Assembly: GCF_009765215.1 (NCBI RefSeq)
Contig: NZ_VLNV01000006.1
Location: 1-64,000, forward strand
Source: Lysobacter prati
GTDB lineage: Bacteria > Pseudomonadota > Gammaproteobacteria > Xanthomonadales > Xanthomonadaceae
Length of the DNA: 64,000 nt
Direction: 5' to 3'
In this document: positions 1 to 8,362 of the stretch, one piece after another
Numbering within the stretch: the first letter of the stretch is position 1
Layout of the letters: every line of letters begins with the position of its first letter
Program-made: the position numbers and the translations under genes
The notes under the pieces: generated by a model
What the model was told of the DNA's origin: nothing
Seen by the model: only the letters and a program-made list of their open reading frames with translations
Databases searched by the model: none

Positions 1-37
1 GTCATTCCCGCGAAGGCGGGAACCCATGGACGTTGCC
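1..37. repeat. REP-like palindromic repeat, copy 1
   Basis: A short palindrome (arms ttcccgc and gcgggaa around gaag) followed by cccatggacgttgcc. The same 37 bases recur at 44315-44351 with one difference. A related palindrome (cccc gctta ggcgggg type) lies at 45-79. Both copies of the 37-mer sit just 3' of genes, which suggests a dispersed repeat that may also act as a transcript end. Confidence 0.7.
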
Positions 38-86
38 CTTGCTCGTCATCCCCGCTTAGGCGGGGACCAGTAACGTTGCGGCTGTA

Positions 87-791
87 TCAGCGCACCGACT
101 GCACGCGCAGGTCGATCGTGTCCTGGCCCTTGTCGCGCTGCAGGATCCGCGCCGGCACCGGCATGTTGTCGACGATCCAGGCGATGGTCTGCTTCTCGCC
201 GTGGCTGGACATGACCTTGGTCGCCTGCACCGGCTTGCCGTCGACGGTGATCTGCTCCTTGCCGGCGACGGTGTAGTCGATCTGGCGCACGCGGCCGTCA
301 TCGACCATGCGATAGCTCGTCACCTTGCCCGCGGCCATGTCGCGCACGACCGCCAGGTTGATGAGCAAGGCATCGAGATCGCCGCTCTGCAGCTTGATCG
401 GTCCGGCACGCTCGGGCTTGACGTCGCCGGTCCAGCTGGCGACGCCCCGAGTCCAGTCGTAGGTGGCGTTCTTGGTCTTGCCCTTGCCCAGGACCTTGGT
501 GCTGTCGGTGCCCGACAGTGGTCGCCATTGCCCGCCGTTTTCCTCGAACACGGTGGTCTGGCGCACATCAGCGAGCGGTGCGCTGACGGCCAGGCTGTAC
601 TTCCAACGGTTGGCGCCGTCGGCGGCGAGGGTCATGCGGCCGGTGCCGACCACGCCCATGTAGCTGGCCTGGTAGTCGGCAGTGAAGGGCTTGATCGCCA
701 GCGCGGGTGTGCTGGCCATCGCCAGCAGCGCAGCAGCGAACATGCCATGAAGGCGCGGGCGGGTCAGGGTGGTGGTCAGGTTGGCGGCCAT
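87..791 (-). CDS. DUF3108 domain-containing exported protein (second of a tandem pair)
   Basis: A 234-residue protein with a signal peptide of about 30 residues ending near ASTPALA, so it is probably periplasmic. It fits the DUF3108 family, whose biochemical role is unknown to me. The body resembles the neighbour at 791-1513 along its whole length, with the shared elements FxADYQ near the start, YDWxxxxASWTGDVK, GDLxxLLINLAxxRD and RILQRxxGxDTxDLR at the end, so the two are tandem paralogues. The ATG at 791 overlaps the upstream stop (TGATG), which indicates translational coupling; a GTG one codon earlier is possible. The position downstream of purM-purN is a recurring arrangement in this bacterial group (recollection). 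Confidence 0.85.
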   Translation of the reverse strand: MAANLTTTLTRPRLHGMFAAALLAMASTPALAIKPFTADYQASYMGVVGTGRMTLAADGANRWKYSLAVSAPLADVRQTTVFEENGGQWRPLSGTDSTKVLGKGKTKNATYDWTRGVASWTGDVKPERAGPIKLQSGDLDALLINLAVVRDMAAGKVTSYRMVDDGRVRQIDYTVAGKEQITVDGKPVQATKVMSSHGEKQTIAWIVDNMPVPARILQRDKGQDTIDLRVQSVR

Positions 792-1513
792 CACTGGGCT
801 CCTTTGTAGTCGACCAGGCGCAGGTCAAAGGTGTCTTCGCCGTTCTCACGCTGCAGGATGCGCACCGGCGTGGGTACGCCATCGACGACCCACACCACGG
901 TTTCCTCGTTGCCCTGCACGCGTTCGACGCGCATTGCGTTGAAGCTCATGCCATCGACGGAGACGCTCTCCAGATCGTTCGCGACCGCATAGCGGTGGTC
1001 ACGGGCGCGGCCGTTGTCGACAAAACGGTAGTCGAGCATGCGTCCGGGCTGGGCGTCGCGGATGATGGCCAGGTTGATCAGCAGGCCACTCATGTCGCCA
1101 TCGCGCAGGGCCACGGGCGCCTGCCGGGTCTTCTTCACGTCGCCGGTCCAGCGCGCGGAGTGGTTGCCCCAGTCGTAGCTGCCGGTGATCTGCTTGCCGA
1201 CGAAAAGGGCCTTGCGCACCGTGCTCTGGCTGAGGGGGCGATAGGTATCGCCGACCGTGTCGAACACCGTGCTCTGCTGCGCGTTGACCCCCGCCAGGCC
1301 CATCAGGCCGTGGGTGCCGCGCATGTTGAGATCGATCCGCCATCGTCCGGCATCAGGCACTACCTGCATCGTCGCCTCTCCCAACGCCTTGCCGGCGTTG
1401 AAGACCTGGTAGTCGGCAACGAATGATTCCAGTGCCAGCGCGGGAGCGGAAACCGCAGTGCACAGCAGCAGTGCAAGTACGCGAAAGCAGGAGACGCGGA
1501 GGAGGGGCTTCAT
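791..1513 (-). CDS. DUF3108 domain-containing exported protein (first of a tandem pair)
   Basis: A 240-residue protein with a signal peptide (hydrophobic stretch around residues 10-25, cleavage near PALALE) and a DUF3108 body. It is probably a soluble periplasmic protein of unknown function. The start is the ATG at 1513; a TTG lies directly upstream and is less likely. The stop codon overlaps the start of the paralogue at 87-791, so both are made from one mRNA. It follows purN on the same strand after 30 bases and may belong to the same transcript. The pair probably arose by local duplication and then diverged considerably. Confidence 0.85.
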   Translation of the reverse strand: MKPLLRVSCFRVLALLLCTAVSAPALALESFVADYQVFNAGKALGEATMQVVPDAGRWRIDLNMRGTHGLMGLAGVNAQQSTVFDTVGDTYRPLSQSTVRKALFVGKQITGSYDWGNHSARWTGDVKKTRQAPVALRDGDMSGLLINLAIIRDAQPGRMLDYRFVDNGRARDHRYAVANDLESVSVDGMSFNAMRVERVQGNEETVVWVVDGVPTPVRILQRENGEDTFDLRLVDYKGAQ

Positions 1514-1543
1514 CAAGTCTTCGATGGGAGACGGGCCGGATTC

Positions 1544-2221
1544 TCAGACTGACACGGATTCCGGGTCGTCGGGAACGTGCAAAACACCGGCGGAATCTAA
1601 GCGCAGCGCTGTAAACAGGGGATGACCGTCGAGGGTGATGGTTGTCCCGTGTTCAGCAAGTCGGCCGGCCGCGGCCAGGCGCAGCACCGCCACCAGCAGC
1701 GGGTGCTCGACGGCCAGCACGCGGGCCGCCAGGGCCTCGGCATTGTCATCGGCGTGTACCGGGACTACCGCCTGGGCAACCACCGCGCCTGCATCGAGTT
1801 CGGGGATGACGAAGTGGACGCTGGCGCCATGCTCGCGCTTGCTGTCCGCAAGGGCGCGGGCGTGCGTGCGCAGGCCCGGGTAGCTGGGCAGCAGCGAGGG
1901 GTGGATGTTGAGCAGGCGGCCGCGGAAGCGGCTGACGAAGGCGTCGCCGAGGATGCGCATGTAGCCGGCGCACACCACCCAGTCCGGCTGGCAGGCCGCC
2001 ACGGCGTCGGCGAGGTCGGCGTCGAAGGCGTCGCGCGTCGGGAAGGCTCTGGCGTCGGCGCTCCAGCGAAGCCCCGGAGCGACGCGCTGCAGCGCCGCTG
2101 CCGAGGGTTTGTCGGAGAACACGCCGACGACCTCGGCCGGCAGTTCTCCGGTCGAGATCGCATCGATGATGGCCTGCAGGTTGCTGCCCCGGCCAGAGGC
2201 CAGCACCGCGATGCGTTGCAT
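1544..2221 (-). CDS. purN: Phosphoribosylglycinamide formyltransferase
   Basis: Cytoplasmic GAR transformylase, which transfers a formyl group from 10-formyl-tetrahydrofolate to GAR in purine synthesis. The N-terminal GRGSN (residues 10-14) is the phosphate-binding loop. The catalytic triad is visible as N105 and H107 in LLNIHPSLLPSYPG, and D143 in ELDAG. At 225 residues it is close to the usual length with a slightly longer C-terminal tail. The start is the ATG at 2221, seven bases after the purM stop, so purM-purN form an operon that performs steps 5 and 3 of the pathway. Confidence 0.97.
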   Translation of the reverse strand: MQRIAVLASGRGSNLQAIIDAISTGELPAEVVGVFSDKPSAAALQRVAPGLRWSADARAFPTRDAFDADLADAVAACQPDWVVCAGYMRILGDAFVSRFRGRLLNIHPSLLPSYPGLRTHARALADSKREHGASVHFVIPELDAGAVVAQAVVPVHADDNAEALAARVLAVEHPLLVAVLRLAAAGRLAEHGTTITLDGHPLFTALRLDSAGVLHVPDDPESVSV

Positions 2222-2228
2222 GAGCGGC

Positions 2229-3275
2229 TCAGCCGATGTGCACGCGCTCGCCGTCGCTGGCCTTGACCACTTCGCCGATCGGGCGATGGCTCAGGCCCAG
2301 ACGGTCGAGGTCGGCGCTGACCGCGGCGACGTCGCCCGGGGCGACCACCAGCACGAAGCCGACGCCGCAGTTGAACGTGCGCCACATGTCGTCGTTGGGC
2401 ACCGCGCCTTCGCGCTGCAGCCACTCGAACACCGGCGGCAGGACGATGCTGGAGGCCTCGATCTGCAGGCCCAGGCCATCGGGGATCACGCGGATGATGT
2501 TCTCGGTCAGGCCGCCGCCGGTGATGTGCGCCATGGCATGCAGGTCGTGCTTGCCGAGCAGTTCCAGGATCGGCTTGACGTACAGCGCGGTCGGCGCCAT
2601 CAGCGCGTCGATCAGCTTGACCCCGCCCAGGTCGAGGTCGGCCGGACGGCCGGCGCGGTCATAGATCTTGCGCACCAGCGAATAGCCGTTGGAATGCGGG
2701 CCGCTGGAGGCGATGCCCAGCAGCACGTCGCCCTGGCGCACCTTGGCGCCGTCGAGCAACTTGGACTTCTCGACCGCGGCGACGCAGAAGCCGGCCAGGT
2801 CGTATTCGCCCGGCGGGTACATGTCGGGCATCTCGGCCGTTTCGCCGCCGATCAGCGCGCAACCCGACATCTCGCAGCCCTTGGCAATGCCGCCGACGAC
2901 GGCCACGGTGGTGTCGACATCGAGCTTGCCGGTGGCAAAGTAGTCGAGGAAGAACAGCGGCTCTGCACCCTGCACCAGCACGTCGTTGACGCACATGCCG
3001 ACCAGGTCGATGCCGATGGTGTCGTGCCGGTTCAGCTGCTGGGCCAGCTTGAGCTTGGTGCCGACGCCGTCGGTGCCCGAGACCAGTACCGGCTCCTTGT
3101 ACTTGCCCGACAGGTCGAACAGGGCGCCGAAGCCACCCAGGCCACCCATCACCTCGGGACGGAAGCTGCGCTTGACCAGCGGCTTGATGCGTTCGACGAC
3201 CTCGTTGCCCGCATCGATGTCGACGCCGGCGTCGCGGTAGGTGATCGTGGTGGGGCTGGGGGGAGTGCTGGACAC
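2229..3275 (-). CDS. purM: Phosphoribosylformylglycinamidine cyclo-ligase (AIR synthetase)
   Basis: Closes the imidazole ring of FGAM with ATP to give AIR in purine biosynthesis. Family motifs include [13 protein letters not shown] near residue 65, [33 protein letters not shown] and [11 protein letters not shown]. The frame runs upstream to 3365, but the family's N-terminus ([13 protein letters not shown]) argues for the GTG at 3275, giving 348 residues, the usual size. The longer version would add about 30 Arg/Pro-rich residues with no family match. purN follows. The gene is divergent from the DUF2066 gene, so the region 3276-3459 must hold both promoters. Confidence 0.95.
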   Translation of the reverse strand: MSSTPPSPTTITYRDAGVDIDAGNEVVERIKPLVKRSFRPEVMGGLGGFGALFDLSGKYKEPVLVSGTDGVGTKLKLAQQLNRHDTIGIDLVGMCVNDVLVQGAEPLFFLDYFATGKLDVDTTVAVVGGIAKGCEMSGCALIGGETAEMPDMYPPGEYDLAGFCVAAVEKSKLLDGAKVRQGDVLLGIASSGPHSNGYSLVRKIYDRAGRPADLDLGGVKLIDALMAPTALYVKPILELLGKHDLHAMAHITGGGLTENIIRVIPDGLGLQIEASSIVLPPVFEWLQREGAVPNDDMWRTFNCGVGFVLVVAPGDVAAVSADLDRLGLSHRPIGEVVKASDGERVHIG

Positions 3276-3459
3276 GGGCGGTCTCGGCGGTCGCGGGATA
3301 TGAAGCGGCGATTTTACCAGCCGTGACGCCTTCGAATGGACGTCACGACGCCACTGCGGCACCATTTCCGCTCAATACGCACCACCAGGGATAGCGATGG
3401 TTCGGGTAACTGGCACGGAAACACGCTCTGCAAGCGCCGCAACGGGCATGCTGGGCCGC

Positions 3460-4560
3460 ATGACGATCCATACGAATGTTCCCTCCAGGGTCCTCGGCCT
3501 TGCCGCCACGTTGCTTCTGGCCCTGCTGCTGACCAGCTTCAGCGCCGCCGCGCAGCGCGTGGAAGGCGACCGGGCCCGCGCCGAGGGCATCTATTCCACC
3601 GAAGTGCAGGTCAACGGCCAGGGCGAGGGCGAGCGCAATTCCGCCTTTGCCCGCGGGCTGGCGTCGGTGCTGGGCAAGCTTTCCGGCGATCGTGGCGCGG
3701 CCTCGCGTCCCGGCGTCGGCCAGGAGCTGCGCCAGGCCAAGACCTACGTCGAGAGCTACGACTACCGCCAGGACGAGGGTCTGGGCCCGACCGGCGCACC
3801 GAGCTTCCGCACGACCCTGGTGATCAAGTACGACGAGGAAGCGGTCAACGAGCTTGCCGCCACCCTGGGCATCCCGGTGTGGCCGCAGCCGCGGCCCAAG
3901 CCGGTGCTGTGGCTGGCGATCGACGACGGCAGCGGCCCGCGCCTGGTCGGCCTGCCGCAGGTGAACGCGGCCCGCCCGGCGCTGAACCGCGCCACCGAGC
4001 GCGGATACAAGCTCGGCCTGCCGACCGGCAACGCCGCCGAACAGGCCGCCGTGGGCGCGATCTGGCGCGGGGACAGCGCCGCGGTCGCGCGCGCATCGGC
4101 CCGCTACAGCCCGCCGATGCAGCTGATCGGCAAGCTCTACCGCGACACCACCGCCGGCTGGAAAGCCGACTGGACCTTCGTCGACGGCGGCAAGGTGCTG
4201 TCGACCTGGTCGCAGACCGGCACCGACCCGCGCCAGCTGATGGCCAGCGGCGCAGACGGCGCCGCCGATGCGCTGATGAAGCGCTATGCCAAGCGCGCTA
4301 CCAGCGGCCAGCCGGGCAGCTACCGCGTGACCTTCACCGGCATCGACAGCAGCGAGGATTTCATCCGCCTTGCCGGTTACCTGCAGAAGCTGTCGGTGGT
4401 GCGCCGCCTGACGCCGACGCGGGCGACGCCGCTGGGCCTGGAATACGACCTGGAACTGGTCAGTGGCCTGCCGGGCTTTAACCGGATGCTGATGCGCGAT
4501 GACGTGATCGAGGTGATGGAAGGCCTCGAAGGACAGCCGCCGGTCTACCGGCTGCGTTAA
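3460..4560 (+). CDS. DUF2066 domain-containing exported protein
   Basis: A 366-residue protein of the DUF2066 family, which is common next to perM and hda in gamma-proteobacteria; its function is unknown. The N-terminus from the ATG at 3460 reads as a signal peptide with a Leu-rich core and an AAAQ cleavage site near residue 32. ATGs at 3448 and 3397 are in frame; I prefer 3460 because it puts the hydrophobic core where a signal peptide needs it. Family features visible are NGQGEGERNSAFARGLASVLGKLSGD near the start and a C-terminal GLEYDLELVSGLPGF. The permease gene follows after 28 bases on the same strand. Confidence 0.85.
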   Translation: MTIHTNVPSRVLGLAATLLLALLLTSFSAAAQRVEGDRARAEGIYSTEVQVNGQGEGERNSAFARGLASVLGKLSGDRGAASRPGVGQELRQAKTYVESYDYRQDEGLGPTGAPSFRTTLVIKYDEEAVNELAATLGIPVWPQPRPKPVLWLAIDDGSGPRLVGLPQVNAARPALNRATERGYKLGLPTGNAAEQAAVGAIWRGDSAAVARASARYSPPMQLIGKLYRDTTAGWKADWTFVDGGKVLSTWSQTGTDPRQLMASGADGAADALMKRYAKRATSGQPGSYRVTFTGIDSSEDFIRLAGYLQKLSVVRRLTPTRATPLGLEYDLELVSGLPGFNRMLMRDDVIEVMEGLEGQPPVYRLR

Positions 4561-4588
4561 GTCCATGGGATTTAGAGCAGGGGACACC

Positions 4589-5734
4589 ATGCAAACGCAA
4601 TCACTGGACGAGATCGCGCTGTTCCTGCGCCGGCTGCAATGGACTGCGCTCGGCCTGGGCGTGTGCTGGCTGGTGTGGTTGCTGGCACCGATCCTGTCGC
4701 CGTTCGCCTTCGCCCTGATCCTGGCCTGGCTCGGTGATCCGCTGGTCGACCGGATCGAGCGTTCCGGTCGTTCGCGCAATACCGCCGTCGCGCTGGTGTT
4801 CACGATGATGGCGCTGGTCGTGCTGGCCGGGTTGCTGATCCTGGTGCCATTGCTCGAACGCCAGATCACCACGCTGGTTTCGTCGCTGCCGAAGTATCGC
4901 GAGTGGCTGATGATGACGGCACTGCCGTGGGTCGAACGCCGCAGCGGCTTCGAGATCACCGACTCGCTCGACTTCACCCATTTCGCGCAGCTGATCCGCG
5001 AAAACTGGGACCAGGCCGGTGGTGTCGCAACGACGATGCTGGGTTACCTGTCGCGCTCGGGTTCGGCGGTGCTGGCCATGGTCGCCAACATCGCGCTGCT
5101 GCCGGTGATCGCGTTCTTCTTCCTGCGCGACTGGGACCTGCTGGTCGAGCGCGTCGCATCGCTCATTCCCCGCAATCACCTGCCGACGGTAGAGCGCCTG
5201 GCGCGCGAATCGAGCGATGTGCTCGGCGCATTCCTGCGCGGCCAGTTCTTGGTGATGCTGGTGCTGGGCGTGATGTACGGCCTTGGCCTGTGGGCGGTCG
5301 GCCTGGATCTGGGCATCCTGATCGGCCTGATCGCCGGCATTCTGACCTTCGTGCCGTACCTGGGTCCTGCCAGCGGCATCATCCTCGGCGTGATCGCGGC
5401 GCTGGTGCAATACGGCGACTGGCAGCGCGTGGCCGGTGTGCTGGTCGTGTTCGGCATCGGCCAGGTCATCGAGAGCTATGTGCTGACGCCCAAGCTCGTC
5501 GGTGATCGCATCGGATTGCACCCGGTCGCGGTGATCTTCGCCGTGCTTGCCGGCGGCCAGCTGTTCGGTTTCCTCGGCATGCTGCTGGCGTTGCCGGTGG
5601 CTGCGGTGGTCAACGTGTTGCTGCGTTACGCGCAGGAGCGCTACCGCAACAGCCGGCTGTATGTCGGTGAAAGCGCAGTGGACCCATTGGCCGACCCGCA
5701 CCTGGCGCCCTCGCTGGACGACCGGAACGAGTGA
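4589..5734 (+). CDS. AI-2E/PerM family membrane transporter
   Basis: A 381-residue inner-membrane protein of the AI-2E exporter-like family (PerM/TqsA-type). Hydrophobic segments are seen at about residues 21-50, 65-90, 150-180, 205-250, 260-295 and 300-345, close to the usual eight helices, with the family element LTFVPYLGPASGIILGVIAAL and the late VESYVLTPKLVGDRIGLHPVAVIFAVLAGGQLFG. The ATG at 4589 has a GGGGA Shine-Dalgarno seven bases upstream; an ATG at 4565 lacks one. The gene ends in a GTGA overlap with hda. Substrate is unknown, and the AI-2 label is historical for most members. Confidence 0.9.
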   Translation: MQTQSLDEIALFLRRLQWTALGLGVCWLVWLLAPILSPFAFALILAWLGDPLVDRIERSGRSRNTAVALVFTMMALVVLAGLLILVPLLERQITTLVSSLPKYREWLMMTALPWVERRSGFEITDSLDFTHFAQLIRENWDQAGGVATTMLGYLSRSGSAVLAMVANIALLPVIAFFFLRDWDLLVERVASLIPRNHLPTVERLARESSDVLGAFLRGQFLVMLVLGVMYGLGLWAVGLDLGILIGLIAGILTFVPYLGPASGIILGVIAALVQYGDWQRVAGVLVVFGIGQVIESYVLTPKLVGDRIGLHPVAVIFAVLAGGQLFGFLGMLLALPVAAVVNVLLRYAQERYRNSRLYVGESAVDPLADPHLAPSLDDRNE

Positions 5735-6450
5735 GTGAGAGACCTGCAGTGAGCGTCCCGCAGTTGCCGCTGGCGTTGCGTTATCCGCCCGACCAGCGAC
5801 TCGACACGTTTGTCCATGCGCCCGCCGGGACGGTGGAGCAGTTGCACGCGCTCGCCACGGGCGTGGCCGCCGTGCGCACCGACAATGTCTACCTCGCCGG
5901 TCCGTCGGGCGTCGGCAAAACCCATCTGTTGCTGGCGACGTGTGCGGCGACCGAAGCGGCCGGACGTCGTGCCGCCTACCTGCCGTTGCTGGCCGCTGCC
6001 GGTCGCCTGCGCGACGCGCTGGAAGCGCTGGAAGGCAACGATTTGATCGCGATCGACGGCCTGGAGGTCATCGCCGGCAATCGCGACGATGAGGTCGCCC
6101 TGTTCGATGCGCACAACCGCGCGCGCGCTGCCGGCGTGGCGCTGGTCTATGCCGCACGCGACATTCCCGATGCCATCGGACTGGGCCTGCCGGACCTGCG
6201 CTCGCGCCTGGGCCAGTGCACCCGGATCACGCTGGCACCGCTGGATGACGAAGGCCGCCGTGAAGTACTGCGCCAGCGTGCGCAGCGGCGCGGGCTGGTG
6301 CTTGAAGAAGCGGCCCTGGACTGGCTGCTCAAGCGGGTTGGTCGCGACCTGGGCGGGTTGACCGCGTTGCTCGATCGACTTGATCGCGCGTCACTGGCGG
6401 CGCAGCGACGGATCACTGTGCCGTTCCTGCGGCAGACGCTGGGAAGCTGA
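5731..6450 (+). CDS. hda: DnaA regulatory inactivator Hda
   Basis: An AAA+ DnaA homologue without the DNA-binding domain. With the DNA-loaded beta clamp it stimulates ATP hydrolysis on DnaA after initiation and so prevents re-replication. QLPLAL at residues 11-16 is the beta-clamp-binding motif expected at the Hda N-terminus. Walker A is GPSGVGKT at 57-64, and Walker B is the LIAIDGLEVI segment near 104-113. At 239 residues it has the right length. The GTG start lies in the permease stop (GTGA), so the two are coupled. The same perM-hda neighbourhood near purM occurs in pseudomonads (recollection). Confidence 0.92.
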   Translation: MSERPAVSVPQLPLALRYPPDQRLDTFVHAPAGTVEQLHALATGVAAVRTDNVYLAGPSGVGKTHLLLATCAATEAAGRRAAYLPLLAAAGRLRDALEALEGNDLIAIDGLEVIAGNRDDEVALFDAHNRARAAGVALVYAARDIPDAIGLGLPDLRSRLGQCTRITLAPLDDEGRREVLRQRAQRRGLVLEEAALDWLLKRVGRDLGGLTALLDRLDRASLAAQRRITVPFLRQTLGS

Positions 6451-6460
6451 AGGACCAACC

Positions 6461-6515
6461 TCCCTCTCCCCTCGTGGGAGAGGGACAGGCCGCCCTAGGC
6501 GGCCAGGGAGAGGGG
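6461..6515. repeat. 55-bp palindromic intergenic repeat, copy A
   Basis: Two nested palindromes (ctctccc/gggagag and ggccgcc/ggcggcc) just downstream of hda and between it and the convergent murU. The same 55-base layout occurs at 8305-8359. It could end transcription from both sides, although no T-run is present. Confidence 0.7.
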
Positions 6516-6521
6516 CAGCGC

Positions 6522-7223
6522 CTACCCGCCCAACTGCGCATCCAGCGCAGCCAACCGCTCCGGCGTACCCACATCGGTCCAGCGATCACGGTGATGTTCA
6601 CCCGTGACCAGACCGTCGGGCATCACCTTCTTCAGGATTGGCGCAAGCCGGAAACGCGGCGGCTGCTCACCGGCGCCGGGCTCCGTTGCAACCGCCTCAC
6701 GCCAATCCGCCAGCAACGCCGGCCGATAGATTCCCAGCCCCGCATACGTCAGCAGGTTGGAACCATCGGCACGAACATGACCGCCGTCGTCCAGCGCGAA
6801 GTCGCCGTTGGTGGCGTGACCGGGTCGGTCGACCATCACCAGATGCGCGAGCCCTGCCGGTTCGCGAGGCAGGCGGGCGAAGTCGAAATCGGTCCAGATG
6901 TCGCCGTTGACCAGCAGGAACGGATCGTCTCCGAGCATCGGCAGCGCATGCAGCATGCCGCCGCCGGTCTCCAGCGGCGTGGTGCCTTCGTACGAATACT
7001 GCAGGCGCAAATCCCAGTGACTGCCATCACCCAGCGTCTGCGGGAACTGATCCGCAAGCCAGCTGGTATTGATCACCACGTCGCGGACGCCAATCGCGGC
7101 GAGCTTCTCCAGGTGCCAGACGATCAGCGGCTTGCCACCGGCGACCAGCAGCGGCTTGGGCGTGTGGTTGGTCAGCGGGCGCATGCGCTCGCCAAGACCG
7201 GCGGCGAATATCAATGCCTTCAT
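6522..7223 (-). CDS. murU: N-acetylmuramate alpha-1-phosphate uridylyltransferase (MurU-like)
   Basis: A 233-residue nucleotidyltransferase of the sugar-nucleotide type. The N-terminal AAGLGERMRPLTNHTPKPLL (residues 7-26) is the GxGxR...PK signature for UTP binding, and VNGDIWTDFD near 105 is the metal-binding region. Together with AmgK, encoded immediately upstream in an ATGA overlap, it would recycle MurNAc to UDP-MurNAc, bypassing de novo synthesis; this pathway is established in Pseudomonas. The start at 7223 is fixed by the overlap; the frame's upstream extension is Arg-rich and antisense-like. A glucose-1-phosphate nucleotidyltransferase is the alternative, but the pairing with AmgK favours MurU. 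Confidence 0.88.
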   Translation of the reverse strand: MKALIFAAGLGERMRPLTNHTPKPLLVAGGKPLIVWHLEKLAAIGVRDVVINTSWLADQFPQTLGDGSHWDLRLQYSYEGTTPLETGGGMLHALPMLGDDPFLLVNGDIWTDFDFARLPREPAGLAHLVMVDRPGHATNGDFALDDGGHVRADGSNLLTYAGLGIYRPALLADWREAVATEPGAGEQPPRFRLAPILKKVMPDGLVTGEHHRDRWTDVGTPERLAALDAQLGG

Positions 7224-8227
7224 GCGCCCGCTCCCGCCATGGCCGGGCGGATGCGCGAATCGAGCAGGTCGCGAAGCGGCGACAATTCCGGATAGCGCGG
7301 CAACACTTCGTCGAGGTAAGCAACGAAGCGCGGGGCGTCGTCGATGTAGTGCGACTTGCCATCGCGATGGTGCAGGCGGGCGAAGATGCCGAGGATCTTG
7401 AGATGGCGCTGGATGCCGAGCCAGTCGGCATCGCGGCGGAACTGCGCCAGCGGCGGCACCGGCACGCCGGCGGCGAGCGCACGCGCGTGGTACTGCGCCA
7501 GCCACTCGTCGACGCGCGCCAGCGGCCAGCTCAGGAACGCATCCTTGAACAGGCTGATGGCGTCATAGGCGACCGGGCCGCTGACGCAATCCTGGAAGTC
7601 GAGCACGGCAGGGCCGTCCGCTACCGGCATCAGGTTGCGCGGCATGAAATCGCGATGGGTCAGCACGCGCGCCTGCGACAAGGCGTTGTCCATCAGCCGG
7701 CGCTGCACCCGTTGCAGGCGCTCGGCGTCGCCGCAGTCGAGCTCGATGCCGAGATGGCGGCGCAGGAACCACTCTTCGAACAAGCCGGCATCGCGCTGCA
7801 GCAGTGCCTCGCCAAACTCGCCCATGCCCGGCGGTGGCGCGATCGCCTGCAGTTTCAGCAATTGCGAGATGGCCGCCGCGAAATGCGTATCGGCACTGTC
7901 GTCGTCGATGACCTTGGCGAGGGTAGGGCCGCCGAGGTCTTCCATCAGCAGGAAGCCGGCCTCGACGTCTTCGACCAGCACCTTCGGTACGCGCACGCCG
8001 CCACCTTCGAGCAGGCTGCGCATGCGCAGCCATGGACGCACGTCTTCGAGGTCCGGCGGCGAATCCATGACTATGCGCGTGCCGGCGGCGGTGCTGGCGC
8101 GCCAGTAGCTTCGGAATCCGGCATCGACCGAGGCGCGTTGCAGCAGCAGCTCGGGATCGCCACTCGCGGCGCGAGCCCAGGCCAGGCGCGCGAACTCGCG
8201 ATCGGATGAATCGGGTACTACAGCCAT
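7220..8227 (-). CDS. amgK: N-acetylmuramate/N-acetylglucosamine kinase (AmgK-like phosphotransferase)
   Basis: A 335-residue protein of the aminoglycoside phosphotransferase/choline kinase fold. The Brenner motif HRDFMPRNLM near residues 210-219 gives the catalytic Asp and the Asn ligand, and LDFQDC follows as the DFG-like metal site; FLLMEDLGG near 110 is the hinge region. It is expected to phosphorylate MurNAc at the anomeric position for MurU. The start is the ATG at 8227 with GGAG eight bases upstream; in-frame ATGs at 8254 and beyond lack such a site. The AmgK-MurU pair confers fosfomycin-insensitive recycling in other species. Confidence 0.88.
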   Translation of the reverse strand: MAVVPDSSDREFARLAWARAASGDPELLLQRASVDAGFRSYWRASTAAGTRIVMDSPPDLEDVRPWLRMRSLLEGGGVRVPKVLVEDVEAGFLLMEDLGGPTLAKVIDDDSADTHFAAAISQLLKLQAIAPPPGMGEFGEALLQRDAGLFEEWFLRRHLGIELDCGDAERLQRVQRRLMDNALSQARVLTHRDFMPRNLMPVADGPAVLDFQDCVSGPVAYDAISLFKDAFLSWPLARVDEWLAQYHARALAAGVPVPPLAQFRRDADWLGIQRHLKILGIFARLHHRDGKSHYIDDAPRFVAYLDEVLPRYPELSPLRDLLDSRIRPAMAGAGA

Positions 8228-8304
8228 GCATTCTCCGGGCGGCGACAGCCGCATGTGCACAGCGTAACGGGCCGCTGCGCGCGGGGGAATGCGGTGCAAC
8301 GCCA

Positions 8305-8359
8305 TCCCTCCCCCTCGTGGGGGAGGGACAGGCCGCCACCGGCGGCCAGGGAGAGGGGG
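8305..8359. repeat. 55-bp palindromic intergenic repeat, copy B
   Basis: Same layout as the copy at 6461-6515, with compensating changes in the first stem (cctcccc/ggggagg) and a changed loop in the second (ggccgcc acc ggcggcc). Changes on both sides of a stem suggest selection for the folded form. It lies downstream of cysK and upstream of amgK, both on the minus strand. Confidence 0.7.
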
Positions 8360-8362
8360 ACC

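Noticed and set aside
2229-3365. A longer purM starting at 3365
   Set aside because: The extra 30 residues are Arg/Pro-rich and outside the family; the GTG at 3275 gives the normal length.
3343-4977. A 544-codon minus-strand frame over the DUF2066 gene and the start of the permease gene
   Set aside because: Low-complexity antisense translation; the plus-strand genes have signal peptide, membrane helices and family matches.
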